Source: Euzebya sp. | GTDB taxonomy: Bacteria; Actinomycetota; Nitriliruptoria; Euzebyales; Euzebyaceae | NCBI RefSeq assembly: GCF_964222135.1 | Contig: NZ_CAXQBR010000049.1 | Span: 1 to 54,494 of the forward strand | Length of the DNA: 54,494 nucleotides | Reading direction: 5' to 3' | Part shown: one piece after another, positions 16,142 to 24,482 of the stretch | How the letters are laid out: each line of letters starts with the position of its first letter | Numbering within the stretch: the stretch's first letter is position 1 | Notes under the pieces: generated by a model | Databases searched by the model: none | What the model saw: the letters and a program-made list of their open reading frames with translations, nothing else | What the model was told of the DNA's origin: nothing | Program-made: the position numbers and the translations under genes

Positions 16142-17266
16142 ATGAAGTTCCGCGCAGAGCGCACCGAGTTCGAGGAGGCGGTCAAGTGGGTCCAGCGGAC
16201 CGTCGGGGAACGTGTCAGCTTCCCCGCGATGGCGGGGATCAAGCTGAGCCTGTCCGGTGACACGCTGACGCTCTCGTCGACCAACGGGCAGGTCGACTCC
16301 GAGCTGCACCTGACCGTCCAGGGCGAACGCGACGGCGGGGCGCTCGTGTCCGGCAAGCTGCTCACGAACGTGGTGCACCTGCTGCCGAACGACGCGGTGG
16401 AGCTCGAGGTGGAGGCGGAGTCGCTGCACATCACGTGCGGACGGGCCAGCTTCGAGCTGCGCCTGATGATGCTGGAGGACTTCCCCGCGATGCGCACGCC
16501 GATGGCGGACGCGCCGTCGGCCACGTTGAAGGCCGAGGAGTTCGCCGCCCTGGTCGGGCAGGTCGCCAAGTCCGCCAGCACCGAGGACGCCCGGGCGGCC
16601 CTGACCGGGGTGAAGCTCGAGGCGGGGGACGGCAGCTTCACCGCGGCGGCCACGGACTCCTACCGCCTCGCGGTCCGGACGATCGGCTGGGACGGTGAGG
16701 GGGAGATGAGCGCGCTGGTCTCGCGCCGCGCCCTGGACCAGGCCCGCAACGCCGCCGAGATGCTGTCGAGCGAGGTCAAGCTGATCCTCGAGCCGAGCTA
16801 CGCGACCTTCGAGTTCGCCGACCGCCGGCTCGTGTCCACCCTCATCGAGGGCAAGTACCCGCCGTACCGCCAGCTGATCCCCGACGGCTTCGAGCGCCGC
16901 ATGCGCGTCGACCGCCAGGCCCTGACCGAGGTCGTGCGCCGCATCGCGGTGGTCGGCGAGGCCGACAAGGCGATGACGCCGGTGATCTTCGAGATGGCTG
17001 GCTCGAGCGTCGTGGTGAAGGCGGACTCCACGGAGGCCGGGCAGGCCCAGGAGTCCCTGCCGATCGAGCTCGAGGGCGAGCCGCTGACGATCGCCTTCAA
17101 CCCGCGCTTCCTCATCGACGGCCTCGACGCGGTCGGCGGGGACGAGGTCATGCTCGAGTTCCGCGACGAGCTGAAGCCCGCCATCCTCCGCCCGCCGGCG
17201 CCGGAGCAGGGCGACGACACCGACCAGGCCGACTTCCTCTACCTGCTGATGCCGGTCCGGATGTGA
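16142..17266 (+). CDS. dnaN: DNA polymerase III sliding clamp, beta subunit
   Basis: A 374-residue beta clamp, with three repeated clamp domains. It starts MKFRAERTEFEEAVKWVQ; the hydrophobic client pocket region near the end contains FLYLLMPVRM, the canonical MPxR(L/M) C-terminus. The ATG at 16142 is chosen over the long open frame upstream because AAAGGAG is seven bases before it and the protein then begins as the family does. recF follows after 27 bases. Confidence 0.97.
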   Translation: MKFRAERTEFEEAVKWVQRTVGERVSFPAMAGIKLSLSGDTLTLSSTNGQVDSELHLTVQGERDGGALVSGKLLTNVVHLLPNDAVELEVEAESLHITCGRASFELRLMMLEDFPAMRTPMADAPSATLKAEEFAALVGQVAKSASTEDARAALTGVKLEAGDGSFTAAATDSYRLAVRTIGWDGEGEMSALVSRRALDQARNAAEMLSSEVKLILEPSYATFEFADRRLVSTLIEGKYPPYRQLIPDGFERRMRVDRQALTEVVRRIAVVGEADKAMTPVIFEMAGSSVVVKADSTEAGQAQESLPIELEGEPLTIAFNPRFLIDGLDAVGGDEVMLEFRDELKPAILRPPAPEQGDDTDQADFLYLLMPVRM

Positions 17267-17293
17267 GCCGGTGACGGCCGCGCCGTCGCGCTG

Positions 17294-18439
17294 ATGCGGC
17301 TCGAGTCCCTCCACCTCCTCGACGTCCGCAACTACGAGCGGGTGGACCTGGCCCTCGAGCCGGGCGTGTCCCTCTTCGTCGGCCCGAACGCCCAGGGCAA
17401 GACCAACCTGCTCGAGGCCGTCAGCTACCTGGCCCTCGGCCGCAGCCACCGGGTGTCGAGCGATCAGGCGCTGGTCCGCGTGGGCGCCGCTGCCGCGGTG
17501 ATCCGGGCCGAGGCCCGCAGCGACCACGACGAGCGCATCGCGGTCAGCCTCGAGCTGCGCCAGGGCCGCAACCGCGCCCAGCTGAACGGCCAGCCCCAGC
17601 AGCGGATCGGTGACGTCATCGGTCGGATCCGCTCGGTGCTGCTCGCGCCCGAGGACCTCTCCCTCGTCCGGGGCGATCCCGGGGACCGGCGGCGGTTCCT
17701 CGACGACCTCCTGGGTGGTCGTCGCGCCAGCTACATCGGGATCCGCAGCGACCTCGACCGCGCCCTGGCGCAGCGCAACGCGCTGCTGAAGGACGCGCGG
17801 GCGAGCGGGAGGATCCCGCGGGACGTGCTCGAGGTGTGGACCGACACCTACGTCCACACCGCCGGCCCGGTCCTGGCCGCGCGGATCGCCGCCGTCCACG
17901 CCCTGGCCGACCCGGTCCGCGAGGCCTACGCCGACCTGGTCGCCGACAGCCCGAGCCACGACGTCGCCCGCCTCCCCGAGCTCCGCTACGAGCTCTCGAG
18001 CGGCCGTCACGTCGTCGGCCGGACGGGACAGCCCGTCCCCGACCCCGCCGAGCTCGCCCAGGAGCTGCGGGAGTCCCTGGCGGCGCAGGAGGGTGATGAG
18101 GTCCGGCGGGGCACCACGCTCGCCGGGCCCCACCGCGACGAGCTCTACCTCGGCATCGGCGCGCTCCCGGCCAAGGGCTACGCGAGCCACGGCGAGCAGT
18201 GGTCGATCGCGCTGGCCCTCAAGCTCGCGTCCCACGGTGTGATCGCCGAGGTGGGGGATCAGCCGCTGGTCCTGCTCGACGACGTGTTCGCCGAGCTGGA
18301 CGACCACCGCAGGCGACGTCTGGCCGAGCGCTGCGCGGCCTTCGACCAGGTGCTCGTGACCTCCGCGATGGGCACCGAGGTCCCTCTGGACGGGATGCGC
18401 TTCCAGGTGCGCGCCGGTAGCGTCACGGCGGCGTCGTGA
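17294..18439 (+). CDS. recF: DNA replication/repair protein RecF
   Basis: A 381-residue SMC-like ATPase loading RecA at gaps. Walker A is GPNAQGKTNLLEAV (about 31-44), the signature motif region contains ASHGEQWSIALALKLA and Walker B is PLVLLDDVFAELD. It begins MRLESLHLLDVRNYE as expected. It is followed after 13 bases by the DUF721 gene, and that gap contains a parS site. Confidence 0.96.
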   Translation: MRLESLHLLDVRNYERVDLALEPGVSLFVGPNAQGKTNLLEAVSYLALGRSHRVSSDQALVRVGAAAAVIRAEARSDHDERIAVSLELRQGRNRAQLNGQPQQRIGDVIGRIRSVLLAPEDLSLVRGDPGDRRRFLDDLLGGRRASYIGIRSDLDRALAQRNALLKDARASGRIPRDVLEVWTDTYVHTAGPVLAARIAAVHALADPVREAYADLVADSPSHDVARLPELRYELSSGRHVVGRTGQPVPDPAELAQELRESLAAQEGDEVRRGTTLAGPHRDELYLGIGALPAKGYASHGEQWSIALALKLASHGVIAEVGDQPLVLLDDVFAELDDHRRRRLAERCAAFDQVLVTSAMGTEVPLDGMRFQVRAGSVTAAS

Positions 18440-18445
18440 CAGGGA

Positions 18446-18459
18446 GGTTCACGTGAAAC
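18446..18459. promoter_or_regulatory. parS site over the DUF721 start codon
   Basis: GGTTCACGTGAAAC has one mismatch to the parS core GTTTCACGTGAAAC and includes the GTG start of the next gene (18453). It is on the opposite side of oriC from the other two sites. Confidence 0.75.
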
Positions 18460-18767
18460 AGGGGCGACCGCGACGACCGGAACCCCAGCCGCTGGGCCGG
18501 GCGCTCGACGAGCTGGTCATGCGCCGGCGGTGGGCTGGACGCCTCGACGGCGCGCGGATCTTCGACGTGTGGGACCAGGTGGCGGGGGAGGAGATCGCGG
18601 CCCACGCGACCCCGGTCCGCCTGCACGGCGGTGTCCTCGTGATCCGCGCGGCGGATGCCGGGTGGGCGACCCAGCTGAGCTACTTCACCGGCGACCTCCA
18701 GGCACGGGCGAACTCCCTGATGGGACCGGACACCGTCCGGAAGGTCCAGATCGTCGTCGGCAGCTGA
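18453..18767 (+). CDS. DUF721 (DciA-like) protein
   Basis: A 104-residue protein of the DUF721 family, encoded between recF and gyrB in almost all actinobacteria. Typical features: LGRALDELVMRRRWAGRL, then IFDVWDQVAGEEIAAHATPV and LVIRAADAGWATQLSYF. DUF721 proteins include DciA, the loader of replicative helicase in bacteria without DnaC; a replication role here is an inference from family and place. The GTG start is fixed by MKQGRPRRPEP and coincides with a parS site. Confidence 0.9.
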   Translation: MKQGRPRRPEPQPLGRALDELVMRRRWAGRLDGARIFDVWDQVAGEEIAAHATPVRLHGGVLVIRAADAGWATQLSYFTGDLQARANSLMGPDTVRKVQIVVGS

Positions 18768-18956
18768 TCGATCCGCCCCTGACCAGGGCAAATGCGATCT
18801 GGGGACGCCTGCGGGCCTGACCCCCCTGGCGTGGTAGGCTGGGCGACCAAGACGTTCCAGGCCCAGAGACGCCCGCAGACACGCCATTTCTCCCCTGTCT
18901 GCCGATGGCGTCTGCACGCGGGTCGACGTGTCACCCCGATCCAGGGAGGCTCCGAC

Positions 18957-21050
18957 GTGGCAAGCGACGAAATCGATGGTGTGCCCCCAGGACGGGACGA
19001 GGAGGCCGAGATCGTGGTCCCGTCGGACCCCGCCCCCGGCGGCGCGCCGCATGAGTACGTCGCCTCGGGAGGGGCGCATGAATACGTCGCGTCTGACATC
19101 ACCGTGCTCGAGGGGTTGGAGGCCGTCCGCAAGCGGCCCGGCATGTACATCGGCTCGACCGGCCCCCGCGGGCTGCACCACCTGGTCTGGGAGGTCGTCG
19201 ACAACTCCGTCGACGAGGCGATGGCCGGTCGCTGCGACCGCATCGACGTGGTCCTGACCGCCGACGGGGGCGTGCGGATCACCGACGACGGTCGCGGCAT
19301 CCCCGTCCTCGAGCACCCGACGCAGAAGAAGTCGACCCTCGAGGTCGTCATGACCGTCCTCCACGCGGGCGGGAAGTTCGACAACCAGGCCTACGCGGTG
19401 TCCGGTGGCCTCCACGGCGTCGGCATCTCGGTCGTCAACGCGCTGTCGAGCCGTCTCGTCGCCGAGGTGAAGCGCGACGGGCACCTGTGGCGCCAGTCCT
19501 ACCAGCGCGGTGTCCCCGACGGTCCCGTCTCCCAGGTCCGCCCCCTCGCCGAGGGCGAGGGCACCGGCACCACGATCACCTTCTGGGCCGACGACACCGT
19601 GTTCGAGACCACCGAGCTGAACTGGGAGACGCTGGTCACCCGGTTCCGCGAGACGGCATTCCTGACAGCCGGCCTGCGGATCACGGTCACCGACGAGGGC
19701 GTGGACCCCGACGAGGAGGAAGGGCCCCGCCACGCGGAGTTCCACGCCGAGGGCGGTCTGAGCGACTTCGTCGCGCACCTCAACGCCACGAAGAAGACCG
19801 AGGTGCAGGAGGAGGTCATCGCCTTCACCGGCTCGGAGCAGCACGAGACCGAGGGCATGGCCGAGATCGACGTGGCCATGCAGTGGACCAGCGAGTACCA
19901 CGACTCGATCCACTCCTTCGCCAACACGATCAACACCCACGAGGGGGGTACGCACGAGGAGGGCTTCCGGGCCGCGCTGACCTCGGTGGTGAACCGGATG
20001 GCCAAGGAGGCCGGGATCCTGCCCACCAAGGGCAAGGACGGCATCGAGAACCTCGACGCGGCCGACATCCGCGAGGGGCTGACCGCGGTCCTCAGCGTGA
20101 AGCTCGGCGACCCGCAGTTCGAGGGGCAGACCAAGACCAAGCTCGGCAACACCCACATCCGCAGCTTCGTGCAGCGGACGGTGAACGAGCACCTCAAGAC
20201 CTGGTTCGAGGAGCACCCGAACGAGGGCAAGCGCATCTTCCTGAAGGCCGTGTCGTCCGCGCAGGCGCGGATGGCGGCCCGGCAGGCGCGCGACCTGACC
20301 CGGCGCAAGGGCCTCCTCGACTCGACGTCGCTGCCCGGCAAGCTGGCGGACTGCCAGTCCCGGAACCCCGAGGAGTGCGAGATCTTCGTGGTCGAGGGGG
20401 ACTCCGCCGGCGGCACGTCCAAGCAGGCGCGCAAGCGGGAGTACCAGGCGATCCTGCCGATCCGCGGGAAGATCCTGAACGTCGAGAAGGCCCGGATCAC
20501 CAAGATCCTCGAGAACAAGGAGATCCAGGCGCTGATCACCGCGATCGGGACCGGCATCGGTGAGGAGTTCGACATCACCAAGGCCCGGTACCACAAGGTC
20601 GTGATGCTGATGGACGCCGACGTCGACGGCGCCCACATCCGGACCCTCGTCCTGACCTTCCTGTTCCGCTACATGCGCGAGCTCATCGAGGCCGGCTACG
20701 TCTACATCGCCCAGCCGCCGCTGTACCAGATCAAGCCCAAGGGCTCGAAGTCGAAGAAGAACATGCGCTACGCGCTGAACGACGCCGAGCGCGACCGGAT
20801 CGTGGCGGAGATGACCAACGGCGAGGGCCGGAAGGTCGAGATCGGCCGCCTCAAGGGCCTCGGCGAGATGGACGCCGAGCAGCTCGAGGTCACGACCATG
20901 GACCCGCGGACCCGGAAGATGCTGCAGGTCTCCCTGCAGGACGCCGCCGCCGCCGACCAGATGTTCTCCATCCTGATGGGTGACGACGTCGAGGCACGTC
21001 GTGACTTCATCGTCCGCAACGCGAAGAACGTGGAGTTCCTCGATGTCTGA
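18957..21050 (+). CDS. gyrB: DNA gyrase subunit B
   Basis: A 697-residue GyrB. GHKL ATPase: [21 protein letters not shown] and [15 protein letters not shown]; transducer; TOPRIM with VEGDSAGG and [15 protein letters not shown]-terminal KGLGEMD. The GTG at 18957 is chosen because GGGAGG (18944-18949) precedes it. The first 43 residues are an acidic extension containing a repeated HEYVAS hexapeptide. It overlaps gyrA by eight bases. An open frame continues upstream to about 18792 but includes the probable leader. Confidence 0.97.
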   Translation: MASDEIDGVPPGRDEEAEIVVPSDPAPGGAPHEYVASGGAHEYVASDITVLEGLEAVRKRPGMYIGSTGPRGLHHLVWEVVDNSVDEAMAGRCDRIDVVLTADGGVRITDDGRGIPVLEHPTQKKSTLEVVMTVLHAGGKFDNQAYAVSGGLHGVGISVVNALSSRLVAEVKRDGHLWRQSYQRGVPDGPVSQVRPLAEGEGTGTTITFWADDTVFETTELNWETLVTRFRETAFLTAGLRITVTDEGVDPDEEEGPRHAEFHAEGGLSDFVAHLNATKKTEVQEEVIAFTGSEQHETEGMAEIDVAMQWTSEYHDSIHSFANTINTHEGGTHEEGFRAALTSVVNRMAKEAGILPTKGKDGIENLDAADIREGLTAVLSVKLGDPQFEGQTKTKLGNTHIRSFVQRTVNEHLKTWFEEHPNEGKRIFLKAVSSAQARMAARQARDLTRRKGLLDSTSLPGKLADCQSRNPEECEIFVVEGDSAGGTSKQARKREYQAILPIRGKILNVEKARITKILENKEIQALITAIGTGIGEEFDITKARYHKVVMLMDADVDGAHIRTLVLTFLFRYMRELIEAGYVYIAQPPLYQIKPKGSKSKKNMRYALNDAERDRIVAEMTNGEGRKVEIGRLKGLGEMDAEQLEVTTMDPRTRKMLQVSLQDAAAADQMFSILMGDDVEARRDFIVRNAKNVEFLDV

Positions 21051-23613
21051 CAACGACCTCCCGGGCGGCCCGATCGATCCGAACGACGAGGTCGGCGCGG
21101 AGATCGCCGACGCGGCCCTCGAGACCTTCGAGCCGGTCGAGATCGAGGAGGAGCTGCAGCGCTCCTACATCGACTACGCGATGTCCGTCATCGTCGGACG
21201 GGCGCTGCCGCACGCCCGCGACGGGTTGAAGCCGGTGCACCGCCGGATCCTCTTCAGCATGTGGGAGGGCGGCATGCGGGCGGGGACCCAGCACCGCAAG
21301 TCCGCCGCCGCCGTCGGCGACGTGATGAAGAAGTACCACCCCCACGGCGACTCCCCGATCTACGACGCGATGGTCCGCATGGCCCAGCCCTGGGCCATCC
21401 GCTACCCGCTGGTCGAGGGGCACGGGAACTTCGGGTCCGTCGACGGCGACCCGCCCGCGGCGATGCGCTACACCGAGGCCCGGCTGTCCCCGCTCGCGAT
21501 GGAGCTCCTCCGCGACATCGAGGAGGAGACCGTCGACTTCCAGGACTCCTACGACGGGATGGAGTCCGAGCCGCTGGTGCTGCCCAGCCGCTTCCCGAAC
21601 CTGCTGGTCAACGGGTCGGCCGGCATCGCCGTCGGGATGGCGACCAACGTCCCCCCGCACAACCTCAACGAGATCACCGACGCGGTCATCGCCCAGATCC
21701 GCAACCCGGAGATCACGCTCGAGGAGCTGATGCAGATCGTCCCCGGGCCGGACTTCCCGACCGGCGCGCTGATCATGGGCAACGCCCCGATCCGCGAGGC
21801 CTACGAGACCGGCCGCGGCTCGATCCGCATGCGCGCGATCGTCGACGTCGAGGAGCACGCCGGCGGGGAGCGGCTGGTCGCCACCGAGCTGCCCTACCAG
21901 GTCAACAAGGCGAACCTGGCGCTCAAGATCGCCGAGCTGGTCAACACCAAGCGGATCACCGGCATCCGCGACATCCGCGACGAGTCCAACCGCCAGGGCA
22001 ACCGGCTGGTCATCGAGCTCAAGCGCGACGCCAACGCCCAGGTCGTGCTGAACCAGCTCTACAAGATGACCCAGCTGCAGGACACCTTCGGCGTCATCAA
22101 CCTGTCGCTGGTCAACGGCGTGCCCCGGACGATGGGGCTCAAGGCCACCATCGCGGAGTACATCGACCACCAGGTCGAGATCATCCGCCGGCGGACCGAG
22201 TACCGGCTCCGCAAGGCGCGCGAGCGCGCCCACGTCCTCGAGGGCCTGATCGTCGCCCTCGAGAACCTCGACGACGTCATCCAGCTCATCCGGAACTCCG
22301 CCAGCGCCGACGCCGCCCTGAGCGAGCTGATGGAGACCTACGACCTCTCCGAGGTCCAGGCCCGCGCCATCCTCGACCTGCCCCTCCGCCGCCTGGCCGC
22401 CCTCGAGCGCCAGCGCATCGCCGAGGAGTACGACGAGCTGATGGGCCGCATCACCGAGCTCGAGGGGATCCTCGCGGACCACCAGAAGGTCCTCGACATC
22501 ATCACCACCGAGCTCAGCGAGATCCGCGACAAGTTCGGCGACGCCCGCCGCACCCGCATCGTGCCCGCGGAGGGGGACCTCGACGTCGAGGACCTCATCA
22601 CCGAGGAGGAGATCGTCGTCACGATCACCCAGGGCGGCTACATCAAGCGGGTCAAGGCCAGCGAGTACCGCACCCAGAAGCGCGGCGGCAAGGGCATCTC
22701 GTCCGGCGGGCTGAAGGACGAGGACATCATCTGGGACCTGTTCAGCACCTCGACCCACCACTGGGTGCTGTTCTTCACCTCCACCGGTCGGATGCACCGG
22801 ATCAAGGCGTGGCAGATCCCCGAGAAGAGCCGCACCGCCCGCGGGGTGTACATCGCGAACGTGCCGGGCCGCGAGCGCGAGGCCGACGAGGTCGTCCGCA
22901 CCGTCGTGCACCTGCCCGACCTCCAGTCCGAGGGCCTGAACCTGCTGTTCACGACCGCCGGCGGGATCGTCAAGCGGACCAAGTTGGAGGAGTACGACTC
23001 GCCGCGGTCGACGTTGATCGCCATCTCCCTCCGCGAGGGCGACGAGCTGATCGACGTGCGGCTGACCAGCGGCGACGACCAGGTCATCCTCGTCAGCGAG
23101 AAGGGCCAGGCGATCCGCTTCCACGAGTCCGACGCCCGGACGATGGGTCGCAGCGCGTCGGGCGTCAAGGGCATGGACCTCGCGGACGACGACAAGGTCC
23201 TGGCCTGCGCCATCGCCGAGCCCGAGGGCTACCTGGTCGTCATCACCGACGAGGGGTACGGCAAGCGCACCCCGCTCGAGCGCTACCCCACCCAGAAGCG
23301 CGGCGGGAAGGGCGTGCTGACCGCCCGGCTGACCGACGCGCGCGGCAGCCTGGTCGGCGCGCTCGTCGCCGGCTACGAGCAGGAGATCTTCGTCGTCACC
23401 GACCGCGGCACGATCATCCGCATGGACGTCAAGGACGTCCGCCCCACCGGCCGCGCGACCCAGGGCGTCCGGATCATGACGCCGGCCGCAGGCGCGAAGG
23501 TGGCGAGCGTCGCCAAGGTGATGGAGCTCGTCGACGACGAGGACGACGTGGAGGGGACGGCGCCGGTCGAGGGCGACGACGACCCGGCCGACGAGGCCGG
23601 GGCGGACGAGTGA
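21043..23613 (+). CDS. gyrA: DNA gyrase subunit A
   Basis: An 856-residue GyrA. The cleavage tyrosine is Y143 ([11 protein letters not shown]). The quinolone-determining region reads [15 protein letters not shown] with S104 and D108, the residues found in susceptible enzymes. The C-terminal wrapping domain has the GyrA-box as QKRGGKG at about 545-551 and a second copy with the same seven residues at about 751-757, comparable to GyrA-box-1 of mycobacteria. The acidic tail DDEDDVEG…[12 protein letters not shown] is notable. The start overlaps the gyrB stop, fixing subunit stoichiometry by coupling. Confidence 0.98.
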   Translation: MSDNDLPGGPIDPNDEVGAEIADAALETFEPVEIEEELQRSYIDYAMSVIVGRALPHARDGLKPVHRRILFSMWEGGMRAGTQHRKSAAAVGDVMKKYHPHGDSPIYDAMVRMAQPWAIRYPLVEGHGNFGSVDGDPPAAMRYTEARLSPLAMELLRDIEEETVDFQDSYDGMESEPLVLPSRFPNLLVNGSAGIAVGMATNVPPHNLNEITDAVIAQIRNPEITLEELMQIVPGPDFPTGALIMGNAPIREAYETGRGSIRMRAIVDVEEHAGGERLVATELPYQVNKANLALKIAELVNTKRITGIRDIRDESNRQGNRLVIELKRDANAQVVLNQLYKMTQLQDTFGVINLSLVNGVPRTMGLKATIAEYIDHQVEIIRRRTEYRLRKARERAHVLEGLIVALENLDDVIQLIRNSASADAALSELMETYDLSEVQARAILDLPLRRLAALERQRIAEEYDELMGRITELEGILADHQKVLDIITTELSEIRDKFGDARRTRIVPAEGDLDVEDLITEEEIVVTITQGGYIKRVKASEYRTQKRGGKGISSGGLKDEDIIWDLFSTSTHHWVLFFTSTGRMHRIKAWQIPEKSRTARGVYIANVPGREREADEVVRTVVHLPDLQSEGLNLLFTTAGGIVKRTKLEEYDSPRSTLIAISLREGDELIDVRLTSGDDQVILVSEKGQAIRFHESDARTMGRSASGVKGMDLADDDKVLACAIAEPEGYLVVITDEGYGKRTPLERYPTQKRGGKGVLTARLTDARGSLVGALVAGYEQEIFVVTDRGTIIRMDVKDVRPTGRATQGVRIMTPAAGAKVASVAKVMELVDDEDDVEGTAPVEGDDDPADEAGADE

Positions 23614-23648
23614 TCCGGCGACCAGCGCGCGTATAGACTGCCTCGACG

Positions 23649-24083
23649 ATGTCCACCACACAGCGCCCGCAGAGCGCCCGCAGCCGCGGCGCGACCCGCG
23701 TGAGCAGCCAACCGCCACGCGAGCGCGTCCGCACCGGGCAGGTCGTGCGGCGCCGTGCCACCGTCCGCCGGGTCGACCCCTGGTCGGTCCTGAAGCTCAG
23801 CGTGATCTTCTACTTCTGCTTCCTGCTGGTGGTGATGCTCGGCCTGACCGTGTTCTGGTCGGTCGTCATCAACATCGGGATCATCGACACGATCACCAGC
23901 TTCCTGGCCGACCTGCAGCTCGAGCTCGCGATCAACGGGTCCAACATCGCCCGCGCCGCGTTCCTCCTGGGCCTGCTCAACGTCGTGCTGTGGACCGGCA
24001 TCAACGTCTTCCTCGCCTTCCTCTACAACCTGGTCGCCGACCTCCTCGGCGGCCTTCGGATCGAGTTGGCGAGCGAGGAGTAG
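23649..24083 (+). CDS. DUF3566 membrane protein
   Basis: A 144-residue protein with a basic N-terminus (1-45) and two membrane helices (about 52-75 and 100-128). DUF3566 proteins always follow gyrA in actinobacteria (Rv0007 in M. tuberculosis) and their role is not established. TATAGACT (23632-23639) gives a -10 nine bases before the ATG, so the mRNA would be nearly leaderless and independent of gyrA. Confidence 0.88.
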   Translation: MSTTQRPQSARSRGATRVSSQPPRERVRTGQVVRRRATVRRVDPWSVLKLSVIFYFCFLLVVMLGLTVFWSVVINIGIIDTITSFLADLQLELAINGSNIARAAFLLGLLNVVLWTGINVFLAFLYNLVADLLGGLRIELASEE

Positions 24084-24094
24084 CCGCGTACACT
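24066..24094 (+). promoter_or_regulatory. Promoter of tRNA-Ile
   Basis: TTGGCG (24066-24071), 17-base spacer, TACACT (24089-24094), about 20 bases before the tRNA. It overlaps the end of the DUF3566 gene. Confidence 0.6.
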
Positions 24095-24114
24095 CCTCCG
24101 TCCGCAACGCATAC

Positions 24115-24188
<74 letters not shown>

Positions 24189-24197
24189 CGCGGGGTT

Positions 24198-24338
24198 GGA
24201 TGTCATGAGCGTCCGCCCATGACATCCACCGGACCGGAGTCCCGGCTTCGCCGGGCATCCGGTCAGCCGCGTGGGCTCCGCCCACGTCCCTCCCAAGGGG
24301 GCTCCGCCCCCTTTCGATCCCCCGGTGCCGTGCACCGG
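24198..24338. repeat. Chain of five hairpins after tRNA-Ile
   Basis: Successive perfect stems: GGATGTCATG/CATGACATCC (24198-24227, ten-base loop); GACCGGA/TCCGGTC (24232-24264) enclosing CCCGGC-TTC-GCCGGG; CGTGGGC-TCC-GCCCACG (24270-24286); AAGGGGGC-TCC-GCCCCCTT (24295-24313, then TTCG, terminator-like); CCGGTGC-CGT-GCACCGG (24322-24338). The rest of the gap 24189-24482 has no gene that I can support. Confidence 0.7.
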
Positions 24339-24482
24339 TTGGGTCAGACGCCGTTGGGCGGTTGGGGTCTCCGGGGTGGGTGTGCACCGTCGGGTGGGGT
24401 CCGGGCGCGCGGATGTGCACTTGGGCCAACCGGGTGGCTCACGTGCACATCGTGGCCGGGTCGTTGCGTGGTCGTGGCCCGC

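Noticed and set aside
18792-18956. Longer GyrB N-terminus
   Set aside because: No similarity to GyrB, and GGGAGG precedes the GTG at 18957.
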